Notes under the pieces: model-generated
What the model saw: only the letters and a program-made list of their open reading frames with translations
Told to the model about the DNA's origin: nothing
Databases searched by the model: none
Program-made: the position numbers and the translations under genes
Shown: piece by piece, positions 7,579-16,420 of the stretch
Layout of the letters: the number at the start of each line of letters is the position of its first letter
Position numbering within the stretch: position 1 is the first letter of the stretch
Assembly (NCBI GenBank): GCA_014800895.1
Contig: JAAVFG010000023.1
Location: 48,095-112,094 of the forward strand
DNA: 64,000 bases
Origin: Bacteroidales bacterium
Lineage (GTDB): Bacteria; Bacteroidota; Bacteroidia; Bacteroidales; Muribaculaceae
Reading direction: 5' to 3'

Positions 7579-9276
7579 ATGCGGATACTCTCTTACTGTG
7601 TATTGATACTTATTGCTGTCTATGGTCTGTACAGTTGTGCGGACCATAGACATAATGATATATTTGACCGGGCGGAGTCGATGATGGAGTCTCATCCCGA
7701 CTCGGCGTTAGCATTGCTTGAAAGTATAGATAGGGATGAGATAGGGAATAAGAAGGATAAGGCACGCTATGCACTGCTGATGTCGATGGCACTTGATAAG
7801 AACTTTATCGACACCACTTCTTTTGATGTGCTGCAGCCGGCGATAGACTATTATCTTCCCGGGAAGGATACTAAGGAAAAGTTACGGACATATTACTATA
7901 AAGGTGTCATTCATCTTAATCGCGGCGAGAGGGATCTGGCTTGGCAGAGCATACATCGTGGACTGGAGTTGATACCGGAAAGCAGGGATACACTCTATAT
8001 AGCCCGTATGCTTTCAATTAAAGGTTTTTTTTACTTTGAGATGTGGGAATTTGACCAGTATATGAATTATAATCTGGAGGCGTATAAATTATTCAGGAAG
8101 CATTCGTGTACGAGTCAGGAATACATATGTCTTCTATCAGCTTTTTGCGGAGCAATATTGTCTAAAGACAGAGCGATGGCGGATAGTCTGCTTCCTGTAA
8201 TGAAAAGTTATGAAGGACAGGATGGTTTGGATCAGGCAAGGCTATATGATAACCTGCTGGGATATAACATTAATTATGGTAGTGACTCCGCTCTCAGGAA
8301 AACGCTTCAGGATTGTGAGAGATTCACGTATCCTGATGAGGGTTTCAACCTTCGGCGTGCTCGTGCATACAGTCGGCTTGGATATCCCGAAAAGGGAAAG
8401 GAAATCCTTGACTCGATAGAAAGAACCGGGATAGTGGATAGCATTCAGTATGGCGCGATATTGTATAACGTGTTGGAAGCACAAGGTGATTATAAGGGAG
8501 CATATGAGTCCTATAAATATTATTCTCACCTTTTGGGTCGAATAGAAGGAGAGAAATTTGATGATAAGATATATAGCATAGAAAATACTCACACCCTTGA
8601 AAGCGAATTACGAACTAAGGAGGAGAGGAATCGCAGAATGACGCTTTATTGGTCGTTCGGTGTTGTTATTCTTATCCTATTGATTATATTGCTGTATGTA
8701 CGTTATCGTTTTGTCAGAAATAAGAGAAAACTGGCGGAGGCACAGACGTTATCATTAGATTTATTAGTAAAACAAATAGAGGCGGATGCTAAAAACCTAA
8801 GCCAACGTCTTATGATTGTAAGGGAGGAGCGCGACTACTTGAAAACACTTCTTGATAATAAGATGGCATTCCCATTGGAGTTGAAACAGAGGATCTATGA
8901 CCGTTTGCATTTACTGAATGATTTCCTGAAAGAATGTATTGTAAATGATAGCCGGGTTGCTGAGGATAATGATAGGATTTTGAGCAAGCTGATCGATCAT
9001 CCTGATGTCTTTATGACTAAAAACAGGGAGGTGATCGAGGCTGCCTATCCGGCGTTCATGGAGTATCTGAAAAATCATGGCTTGACTCCGGATGAGATTA
9101 ATTATGTATGTCTATATGCAACGGGATTAAATGGTAAGCAGGTAGGGGCTTTCCTCAAGAAGAAAGGTCATACTAATCTCAGTAGCAGGATTGGTAAGAA
9201 ACTTGGGGTGAGCGATTCCAATACCAACCTGCGTAGCTTCGTCTGGAAATTATTAAAGGAAGAAGAATCACGATAA
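7579..9276 (+). CDS. TPR-TM-HTH sensor/transcriptional regulator
   Basis: The 565 aa start with a lipobox-type signal (VYGLYSCADH). A TPR-rich region follows (about 25-335, with the typical ESHPDSALALLESID opening), then one membrane span (about 353-373), a coiled region (about 380-425) and a C-terminal LuxR/GerE-like helix-turn-helix (about 505-560, LTPDEINYVCLYATGLNGKQ). It is the same general architecture as the DUF6377 proteins but a different subfamily. It starts 9 nt after amtB. Downstream lie the small secreted protein and the barrels, whose promoters share a motif (9407, 10948), so it is a candidate regulator of them. That link is inference from position. Confidence 0.8.
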   Translation: MRILSYCVLILIAVYGLYSCADHRHNDIFDRAESMMESHPDSALALLESIDRDEIGNKKDKARYALLMSMALDKNFIDTTSFDVLQPAIDYYLPGKDTKEKLRTYYYKGVIHLNRGERDLAWQSIHRGLELIPESRDTLYIARMLSIKGFFYFEMWEFDQYMNYNLEAYKLFRKHSCTSQEYICLLSAFCGAILSKDRAMADSLLPVMKSYEGQDGLDQARLYDNLLGYNINYGSDSALRKTLQDCERFTYPDEGFNLRRARAYSRLGYPEKGKEILDSIERTGIVDSIQYGAILYNVLEAQGDYKGAYESYKYYSHLLGRIEGEKFDDKIYSIENTHTLESELRTKEERNRRMTLYWSFGVVILILLIILLYVRYRFVRNKRKLAEAQTLSLDLLVKQIEADAKNLSQRLMIVREERDYLKTLLDNKMAFPLELKQRIYDRLHLLNDFLKECIVNDSRVAEDNDRILSKLIDHPDVFMTKNREVIEAAYPAFMEYLKNHGLTPDEINYVCLYATGLNGKQVGAFLKKKGHTNLSSRIGKKLGVSDSNTNLRSFVWKLLKEEESR

Positions 9277-9406
9277 ACGAGCAATTTTTAGGAATTCTGA
9301 TTGCACGTTGAACTTTTTTATGTCAATTTTTTTGAAATATAGTTGTATTTTTCTGTAAATTACTGATAATTAATTAAATAAAAAGGATCAATATAGAACT
9401 GATATA

Positions 9407-9438
9407 TTTGGAGATTAAACTTTATACTATTACTTTTG
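9407..9438 (+). promoter_or_regulatory. promoter of the small secreted protein, with shared TTAAACTTT element
   Basis: TTTG (9407-9410), 20 nt, TACTTTTG (9431-9438). The spacer holds TTAAACTTTA at 9415-9424. The run TTTGGAGATTAAACTTT is the same, apart from one base, as that in the promoter at 10948, at the same distance from the -33 element. Confidence 0.65.
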
Positions 9439-9467
9439 TGGCGTTGTAATATTATAAAGTAGTTGAG

Positions 9468-9833
9468 ATGAATAGAATCATATGTGTATTGATCGTGATT
9501 TTTGTGGTAGTATCAGCAGGGTATCCTTATGAGCTGCCAGCAGATGCGGATAAGGAGATAGAGATGACGTCAAGGGAAAAGCCCCAACAACCCGTTCGAC
9601 CACGCGCGCCTATGCGATTAGATCTTAAAGCCTATTATTATGCGGGTCCGGGTCTTATTGAGGTTGTATACAATGGAGCGGCGGAAGGCGTGGTGAATTT
9701 ATACTTGGACGGTATGTTGATCGACCATGCGGAGCAACTCAATTGTTCTTTTCAGGTAAATGGGGGAGGATTTTATGAAATTGAGGCAGTGACAGAGAGC
9801 TGGATTGCTGCAGGTCAGTTTACATTAAATTGA
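9468..9833 (+). CDS. small secreted protein, DUF3244-like
   Basis: The 121 aa have a signal peptide (about 1-18), a proline-rich linker (QQPVRPRAP, about 42-50), and a beta-rich C-terminal domain of about 70 residues with alternating hydrophobics (GLIEVVYNGAAEGVVNLYLDG). The size and pattern recall DUF3244-type beta-sandwich proteins secreted by Bacteroidales; this match is by eye and moderate. It follows the TPR-HTH sensor and has its own promoter carrying the TTAAACTTT element. Function is unknown. A binding or accessory role outside the inner membrane is plausible. Confidence 0.6.
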   Translation: MNRIICVLIVIFVVVSAGYPYELPADADKEIEMTSREKPQQPVRPRAPMRLDLKAYYYAGPGLIEVVYNGAAEGVVNLYLDGMLIDHAEQLNCSFQVNGGGFYEIEAVTESWIAAGQFTLN

Positions 9834-10068
9834 AATCCTTTGATATTACATTGATATTGACCATCATTAAGATCACGCTGTCAATGAAACTCTTCATTTG
9901 TTAATTTGGTTTAAAAGTAAACACACTCTAAGCCCTTGATAAAAGAGGGTGGATATATAGAGTAAAATCAGAAAAATAGGTTTTTAGTTGATATAATAAT
10001 GGAAGTATATAGGTTCTTCCCCTTTGGTGGGGAGAGCCTATATATCTTTTTAGGCTCCTGCAATGCAA

Positions 10069-10655
10069 GCCGCGGAGCGGTGAGTCTTTGTTTAACCTTC
10101 GGTAAGGGCACAGCCCGCAGCCGGGGGGATAAGCCTAAGCAAGAGCACTCCGCCGCGGAGCGGTGGGTTCTTGTTACCGCATTAGCTGATGTAATGGAAG
10201 ACCGACCGCGCCGCGGCCGCGGAGACGCACGAGGTTTAGAACCGTGGGCTGCGGCGTTCCGCCTCACCCCCGGTTAAACAAGGACTCGCCGCTCCGCGGC
10301 TACCATCCGGATCCTACTGTCCTCCTGTCTAAAATATATTCTACTGTCCTCCTGTCTAAATTTTCTATAACACAGGTGAGTCTCGGATTCGCACGGATGC
10401 TTCACATATGGGGGATTTTTTCTTTGCATAGGTTTGTGGGATAGTCATTGATTGGATAGGTTGAAGATGTTAAATCCTTAAAAGGATTTCAAATCCCATT
10501 CCACTGTAAAGATCTAAATATCTGTGAAACATCTGCGCTAATCTCTGAAAGATCTGTGATATTATTTTTAATCAATATAATTATATTTAATTTTCTTCGG
10601 GCATCGAGCCCTCGAAATTTAGCGGAAGCCGGGAGGCTCCCGCCCCCAGTCGCCG
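10069..10655. repeat. mosaic intergenic repeat, copy B
   Basis: The gap 9834-11033 has no credible gene. Its centre repeats the modules of copy A: a forward copy of the GCCGCGGAGCGG block (10069), an AGGGCACAGCCCGCAG block (about 10106-10136), the 39-bp block inverted (10275-10313), two inverted 22-bp units (10318-10360) and the AATCCTTAAAAGGATT palindrome (10472-10489). It ends with the inverted AAAGATCTAAATATCTGTG (10508-10526) and the inverted GC-rich block (about 10614-10655). Module order differs from copy A, so it has been shuffled. ORFs called inside (9999-10277, 10244-10444, 10556-10810) lie across these repeats and are not protein-like. The flank 9834-10068 holds only short hairpins. 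Confidence 0.75.
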
Positions 10656-10840
10656 CCATCTCCCGGCGGTCAGTCTATACGGAAATGAGGATAGAGCCGG
10701 GGATACCCCTCTTTGTAGAATCATCTGATGAAAATATAGACCCATTAACTCTATATGAAATAATCATAATAAAGCCATGTAAAGATAATATTAGTAAAAG
10801 TAAAAAATGATACCAATATATTGCCTTAAAAAGGTAGGTG

Positions 10841-10965
10841 TTAAACTTTTTCAGAGGTCGTTAAACTTTTATTTTCAAGAAATTTTGTAACTGATTGATA
10901 CATAGAAAAATAAAAATGTAAAAAGATATAAAATATTAAACTTTATTTTTGGTGATTAAACTTTT
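10841..10965 (+). promoter_or_regulatory. four TTAAACTTT direct repeats in two 20-bp-spaced pairs
   Basis: TTAAACTTTT begins at 10841 and 10861, TTAAACTTTA at 10936, and TTAAACTTTT at 10956. Members of each pair are exactly 20 bp apart, about two helical turns. The last copy sits between the -33 and -7 elements of the barrel promoter. This looks like a regulator-binding array, with binding on one face of the DNA. Confidence 0.55.
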
Positions 10966-10979
10966 TCCGTCTAATTTTG
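10948..10979 (+). promoter_or_regulatory. promoter of the first barrel gene
   Basis: TTTG (10948-10951), 20 nt, TAATTTTG (10972-10979). The spacer begins GTGATTAAACTTTTT and shares TTTGGWGATTAAACTTT with the promoter at 9407. The leader to the ATG at 11034 is about 48 nt. Confidence 0.65.
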
Positions 10980-11033
10980 CACTCAATAATTCCCTGGTAA
11001 AACAGACCATACTGTTGACAAACAATATAACAC

Positions 11034-13412
11034 ATGAATAGAATTGCATTAGTATTTTTTATCCTGTTTCTGAATGTTGCCACGATGGCGAGAGCCGAGT
11101 CGGAGAGTTGCGAAGGTACTCTCACGGGCAGAGTGACAAGTAAAGGTGGCAATCCAATCGAGGGAGCGTATGTTTTTATCTGGGATAATGCGGAGAATCA
11201 ACGTATTCTGACCGGCGAATTTACTGATGCAAACGGATTATTCAATATCTCTCTTCCATGTGGAAAGTATGTTATGGTAATCTCCTGTTTAGGATATGAG
11301 CCTGCGAGATATGATGTCTCGACAGAAGAGGGGAAGAAGTATGAATTAGGAGAGTTGTCACTTTTGGAGAATACTCAGGAATTGCAGACTGTTATGGTGA
11401 AAGGCAGCCGAATGAGGGTCAGGACTCTTCCTGACGGGTTCTCCGTGAATGTAAGTGAGTTGGCTAAGTCCAGTAATAACGCGCTCGACTTGTTAGGCAG
11501 ATTGCCACAGATAAGAGTTAAGGGAAATGACCTGAAAGTAATTGGTAAAGACAATATTATCCTTAGAGTGAATAACGTGACACAGCGCGTCAGCGCCGAG
11601 GAATTGCCCAACGTCTTAAAAGGTTATGATGCATCCTTGATAAAGTCAGTAGATGTGATCACGTCCCCGGCAGTAAAGTATGATGCGGATGGCAGCACTG
11701 CCATGATCATTCTCCATATGGATTCCAAATTCAATAAATATGTGGGCGGAAATATCGGAACGGAATTGATGAAAGGATCCGGGTATAACGGTAGATATGG
11801 AGTCTATGGATCAGTGGTATTCAACAACAATAAGTTATTTGTGGATGTCACACCGTCATATAACCATAATTTTTCACAATTCCATGAAAATACCACTCAT
11901 AAATATAATGATGGAAAGACCTACTCGAGCTATAGCCCTTCAAGAGGATTCAATAACTATGTAGGCGGGTATGCAACTCTACAATACCAGTATGATAAAA
12001 GCGGATATTTAGGGGTGAATTGTAATGTCAGCACCAAATCAACAAATAACAGTTTTATATCAGAGGAGGAATACGAGATTGCCACATTCAATCACAATAA
12101 GTTAGATATTCATACGCCACGTGTAAATGCTTCCATGTACGTGGAGCAGTCCTTGTCCAATTCGATGAGAGGCTGGCTCGAACTGACTTACTACAACTAC
12201 CGGGACAATTCTGATCAGAAATTCGAAGGAAGCTATGATAGGAATAGTAATCCTTTTATGGAATATTCAACTGAACAGAAACTGAGAACTAACGGACTGT
12301 CATTTGCCAATGACTACTCGTTGTCGGTAGGGGAAGAGAGAAATTTCAATGTGGATTTCGGAATCAAGGGATATTACACACGGATGAATAATTCACGCGA
12401 CAATGCATTGATGGAAGAGGGATTTGATTATTGGAGTCAGTTAGACCGTCTGACCTTGGATGAGACAAAGATTAATCCCTATGTGAGTCTTACTTACCGT
12501 CCCAATCCTATACTTTTTTTCCGGCTTGGCGCACAGGTGGCATATACCAATAGAAAGGTATCAAATGAAAATATTGATAGAAAGAGCCTGAACTACACCA
12601 ATTTTCTGCCGGATTTCATCGCATCCTGGTCTCCTCGTTATGATACAAAGCTTTCTCTTATAATTAACTCCGGGTCGGTCGAGCCGAAATTCAATCAGAT
12701 TAATCCCTTTGAATGGAGAGGAAGTCAGTATACGTATTATAGAGGTAATCTGGATTTGAAGAGTGAGAGCCGGTATTTCTATCGTGCCATATATACATAT
12801 CGCGAAAGTCTGTCAGTCACCGCCTATGCAAACCATAAGCGCAATCAGATATCATCAATAAGCCAGCTTATTGACGGGAATCTCTATTATACTACACAAA
12901 ACGCGCAGAACAGCACAGAGTATGGTATCCGTCCGTCATATTATTTTGACAGATTGGATTGGATGGAATTGTCGGTTGAGGCATATTGGGCTTATGGCAT
13001 TTCCAAAGGAATAGTAGAAGGGATAAGGGACCGAAGCACATCCAATTTGTGGGGAGGTAATCTTTATGCGGGTTTCGTGTTCAATAAGTCCCGCACGTTT
13101 ACGGGGTATATAAATATGGATTATACCGGTAGACAGCGTACAACGATTGCCACGATTGACCCCAGATTTGATTTAGGAGCAGGAGTATCATGGGCATTGC
13201 TTGACAGAAAAATGAATATTTCACTCTCCGGACTGAATTTATTCTCCAGCGCCTATAAAGGTAAGAGCTACAGGTCCGGATATACAACCTACTTTAATAA
13301 TAGATATGATGTCCCGACTTTATATCTGTCTATCACTTATAAATTCAATAATGTTAAAGATGTATCTTCTCGCCGTCAGAAGAGTGTAAGAAATGTGGAG
13401 CAAAGAATGTAA
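11034..13412 (+). CDS. outer membrane beta-barrel receptor, CarboxypepD-reg-like/OMP_b-brl_3 type
   Basis: The 792 aa have a signal peptide (about 1-22), a carboxypeptidase-regulatory-like beta-sandwich (about 28-110, GRVTSKGGNPIEGAYVFIWD), a plug-like domain (about 115-230, ending DVITSPAVKYDADGSTAMI) and a barrel of about 550 residues rich in alternating aromatic strands. There is no clear TonB box. This class of TonB-dependent-receptor-like proteins handles non-glycan ligands in many Bacteroidetes and has no SusD partner here. It leads a run of similar genes (13463, 16587) on the same strand, 50 nt before the next. Its promoter carries the TTAAACTTT array. Ligand unknown; a secreted peptide is a possibility. 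Confidence 0.82.
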   Translation: MNRIALVFFILFLNVATMARAESESCEGTLTGRVTSKGGNPIEGAYVFIWDNAENQRILTGEFTDANGLFNISLPCGKYVMVISCLGYEPARYDVSTEEGKKYELGELSLLENTQELQTVMVKGSRMRVRTLPDGFSVNVSELAKSSNNALDLLGRLPQIRVKGNDLKVIGKDNIILRVNNVTQRVSAEELPNVLKGYDASLIKSVDVITSPAVKYDADGSTAMIILHMDSKFNKYVGGNIGTELMKGSGYNGRYGVYGSVVFNNNKLFVDVTPSYNHNFSQFHENTTHKYNDGKTYSSYSPSRGFNNYVGGYATLQYQYDKSGYLGVNCNVSTKSTNNSFISEEEYEIATFNHNKLDIHTPRVNASMYVEQSLSNSMRGWLELTYYNYRDNSDQKFEGSYDRNSNPFMEYSTEQKLRTNGLSFANDYSLSVGEERNFNVDFGIKGYYTRMNNSRDNALMEEGFDYWSQLDRLTLDETKINPYVSLTYRPNPILFFRLGAQVAYTNRKVSNENIDRKSLNYTNFLPDFIASWSPRYDTKLSLIINSGSVEPKFNQINPFEWRGSQYTYYRGNLDLKSESRYFYRAIYTYRESLSVTAYANHKRNQISSISQLIDGNLYYTTQNAQNSTEYGIRPSYYFDRLDWMELSVEAYWAYGISKGIVEGIRDRSTSNLWGGNLYAGFVFNKSRTFTGYINMDYTGRQRTTIATIDPRFDLGAGVSWALLDRKMNISLSGLNLFSSAYKGKSYRSGYTTYFNNRYDVPTLYLSITYKFNNVKDVSSRRQKSVRNVEQRM

Positions 13413-13462
13413 CGCTTCATTATTCCCACGATAAGAAGGATAAGGTCATTAAATAATCGGTT

Positions 13463-15826
13463 ATGAGAAAATCATGTGTTTTCCTGTTTGTGGTTCTCAG
13501 CATATTGGAAATATATGCTGAGAGCGTGACATTAAAGGTAGTGGAGAAAGAGAGTGGGGAAGTCATCCCCTTTGCTGCGGTAACAGCGGAGTATAAGGAC
13601 AGTATTGTCAGCGGAATGACAGATGAAGCGGGAATATACAGCTTCACTCCACTCTCTTTACCAGTAAATATAAAGGTCAACTCTTTCGGGATGAATAGTT
13701 GGAGCGGCAGGATTAATGCCGTTAATGATACGGTCTTTATCGTAGGGATGGAGAGTGCCGGCACGAGACTGCAGGAGCTGACTGTAACCGGGCGTCTGAC
13801 GCGCCAGACCGATTCGGGAATCTCATATAATATGTCAGCCAATAAGCGTGCGCAACAGGAAAACAGCCTTCAGGCGTTATCCTATGTGCCGTTGGTAAAT
13901 GTCACTCCGGAGGGTATGATAAGTGTACAGGGTTCTCCGAGCTATAGTCTATATCTGAACGGCAGACCTTACGATATGGCACAGACCTCGCCGAAAGTCT
14001 TTCTCGAATCTCTTCCGGCATCGGATATAATGAGAGTGGAGGTGATCACGCGTCCGGATAATAGGTATGGAGCCGACAACCGTTATATCCTTAATATTGT
14101 CCTGAAGCAACCTATGCTGGATGGCTATGTTGTCAATCTGGGAGGAGGCGGTTCTACGCAGCCTACTGCCGACGGCTCTTTTATGGGAATGATCAGAAGA
14201 AACAGAGTCAATGCCGCAATCAGTTATAAATACGGATTCAACGGTCAGCACGACCAGCCATCGGATATCACCTATACGGAACGTGATGCGCAGAATGATG
14301 TGAGTCATATCTGGAAGAATGATCTTAAGGGAAACGGATCATGGCATACACATACAATACGCGCGATGATGAAATGGGAAATTGACAGTGTGAATTCTAT
14401 CTATGGAGATGCACATGGGGAAATCTTACGTAATAATTTTACAACGCATGCAATAGAATCCGAGATTTTTCCCGAATTGACCGAACCGCTTATCAGATAT
14501 ACTGATCGCTCTCATTATACATCCGGGGCAGCCGAAGCAAATATCATTTACCGTAATTATTTCAGGGATGCAAAGACTACGGAAAGATTCACTCTCGGTT
14601 ACCGCTATACATATAATCCGGACAAACGGGACATATTGCAAAATATAGAATATGGTAATCCCCAAGCCGGTACGAACCGCCAGCGCACGAGCGGAGGACT
14701 GAATGCACACAGCGGTGTTGTTTCCTATCTTTTACGTCCCGCTGCATATCAAACGGTACGTTTCACGCTGACCGAGAATTATCGTGCAGGCCATACAGAG
14801 TCATTTTATAGTGATGATGGTTCAGAAGAACGGAGTGGTCTTAGCATGCGTTACCGCAATAATATCGTCGGACTGAAAGCCGCCTATTCGGGCTGGGTAA
14901 AGCGAGTGTATTGTCAGATAAGTCTGCAGGGAGACTATGATTATATCTCGATGAAATTACCGTCGGCAGAGGGTCTCGACTATATCCGCAGACGCTTCTA
15001 TTTATTGCCTTCCGCTACTTTCTTCTGGTATCCGCAACAGGAAAATGTGGTGATGCTAAGCTATGCCGCTACGCTGACGCGCCCCGGTATTGAAATGTTG
15101 AATCCATTTGAAAGCAGCTCCAACCAACATTCGGCAAGTAAGGGAAACCCGAATCTGAAAGCTCAGTATAATCATGACGTTAACCTTATGTGGTATTGGA
15201 CTCAAGTGAATAATCTTGTATTGGTAGCAGGGCTACAGTATGGATTTATGGATAATCTCATACTGGAGGACTACAGCGTTGAGGCAGAAAAGATGATATA
15301 TTCCTATTCCAATTTCGGAAAGGCTCATCAGATAGAGGGAAGTTTCGACATAAGGTATAATCCGAAGAATTGGCTTTCTTTCTCCATAAACGGCGGTGTC
15401 GGAAAACGATGGCTCAGCAGTGATCACCCTATGCTCCGACAGGATAATATTTTTTACAGGATAACACCCAGGATTGATTTTTATTTACCGAATCATTTCA
15501 GGGTGGGCGGTCATTATGGACTGTACAAGAATCTGCCTGATCCATGGAGTAGCCGATCTTCATTGAGTCTTTATTCATTCTATGTAAGTAAGAGTTTCGT
15601 GAGAGGGCGTTTGAATGTTACATTGACTGCAAATTCTCCTTTCACCAGGTATAATCTGAATCATGTCCATACCTCATTGCCCACAATGGAGAGAGAGCAG
15701 AATAATTATATTACCGCTCGCTCATTCGGAGTGAATATTTCATATTCCTTCGGAGGAGGAAAGCGTGTGAATGTGGAAAGAGACCGTTCTCTTGAGACAA
15801 AAGACATTTCCACGGGCGTGAGGTAA
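13463..15826 (+). CDS. outer membrane beta-barrel receptor, OMP_b-brl_3 type (second copy)
   Basis: The 787 aa have a signal peptide (about 1-19), a regulatory-like domain (about 20-95, VEKESGEVIPFAAVTAEYKD), a plug-like segment (about 105-215, with VEVITRPDNRYGADNRYI), and a long barrel. It is paralogous in layout to the 792-aa protein 50 nt upstream but clearly diverged, so the two probably see different ligands or form a hetero-pair. Probably co-transcribed with the upstream gene. I found no SusD-like partner. Family placement is firm, ligand unknown. Confidence 0.82.
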   Translation: MRKSCVFLFVVLSILEIYAESVTLKVVEKESGEVIPFAAVTAEYKDSIVSGMTDEAGIYSFTPLSLPVNIKVNSFGMNSWSGRINAVNDTVFIVGMESAGTRLQELTVTGRLTRQTDSGISYNMSANKRAQQENSLQALSYVPLVNVTPEGMISVQGSPSYSLYLNGRPYDMAQTSPKVFLESLPASDIMRVEVITRPDNRYGADNRYILNIVLKQPMLDGYVVNLGGGGSTQPTADGSFMGMIRRNRVNAAISYKYGFNGQHDQPSDITYTERDAQNDVSHIWKNDLKGNGSWHTHTIRAMMKWEIDSVNSIYGDAHGEILRNNFTTHAIESEIFPELTEPLIRYTDRSHYTSGAAEANIIYRNYFRDAKTTERFTLGYRYTYNPDKRDILQNIEYGNPQAGTNRQRTSGGLNAHSGVVSYLLRPAAYQTVRFTLTENYRAGHTESFYSDDGSEERSGLSMRYRNNIVGLKAAYSGWVKRVYCQISLQGDYDYISMKLPSAEGLDYIRRRFYLLPSATFFWYPQQENVVMLSYAATLTRPGIEMLNPFESSSNQHSASKGNPNLKAQYNHDVNLMWYWTQVNNLVLVAGLQYGFMDNLILEDYSVEAEKMIYSYSNFGKAHQIEGSFDIRYNPKNWLSFSINGGVGKRWLSSDHPMLRQDNIFYRITPRIDFYLPNHFRVGGHYGLYKNLPDPWSSRSSLSLYSFYVSKSFVRGRLNVTLTANSPFTRYNLNHVHTSLPTMEREQNNYITARSFGVNISYSFGGGKRVNVERDRSLETKDISTGVR

Positions 15827-15979
15827 AAGTGTGAAAATAATTTACTCGCCCTTTCTATGTAAGAATCTATATAGAAAACTAAATAAATATGAGGGAAGAA
15901 ATCTCGAAACATGCCACCTGCTTAAAGATGGCATGGAAGATATGTTATATTGTCATTTTTTAACTAAAAACTTAGAGAA

Positions 15980-16420
15980 ATGAGGAGAATTTTATTTTTT
16001 CTTGTAGTTGTGTGTAGTGGTCTGCTTCCATTTATATCACTGGATGCAGAGACAGTACAGCCCAAGACACCAAAGGAGAAATGGTATCGTGTCCGTACGG
16101 ATGTTATAGATTCCGTGACCTTAAAGCCGGTGGCTGTGAAGTATCGACTGATATCAGAAAAGGATTCAACAGAGATACTGACCGGAGAGTCTGAATATGA
16201 ACGTTGGCTCTCTTATGACGGTGAGCATGAGGTTGAAAAAATAAATCTGATTCTTCCGGATTACGATGAACGATACTTGCTTGAGGTAAAAGGAAAGAAC
16301 TATGTGCCAAAGATTATTCCTTTGGACTTCACGCATCTTAATTTTGACGAGATTCCATTGGATAAAAGATGGAGTAGAATAGATGATGTATTATTAACCA
16401 AGCAATCAAAAAAGAAATGA
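15980..16420 (+). CDS. secreted stand-alone beta-sandwich protein resembling a barrel N-terminal domain
   Basis: The 146 aa have a signal peptide (about 1-23) and one beta-rich domain. Its pattern (DVIDSVTLKPVAVKYRLISE, then YLLEVKGKNYVPKIIPLDF, then DDVLLTKQ) parallels the first 110 residues of the barrel at 16587 (GQVFDQRSKGKLPGAEVKLR, YIIEIFKEGYTPHYINL, LGNLYLRP). It stops where a plug would begin, so it is either a free-standing partner domain or the remnant of a receptor. Its TGA stop overlaps the ATG of the peptide ORF at 16417 (ATGA), implying translational coupling. No catalytic motif seen. Confidence 0.65.
   Translation: MRRILFFLVVVCSGLLPFISLDAETVQPKTPKEKWYRVRTDVIDSVTLKPVAVKYRLISEKDSTEILTGESEYERWLSYDGEHEVEKINLILPDYDERYLLEVKGKNYVPKIIPLDFTHLNFDEIPLDKRWSRIDDVLLTKQSKKK

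Noticed and set aside
9999-10810. ORFs of 66-99 aa on both strands
   Set aside because: They lie across the mosaic repeat, change with its modules and show no protein-like composition.
15889-15963. 24-codon ORF (MREEISKHATCLKMAW...) just before the 146-aa secreted protein
   Set aside because: No leader motif, no overlap or promoter support, and short enough to arise by chance. Kept out of the features.
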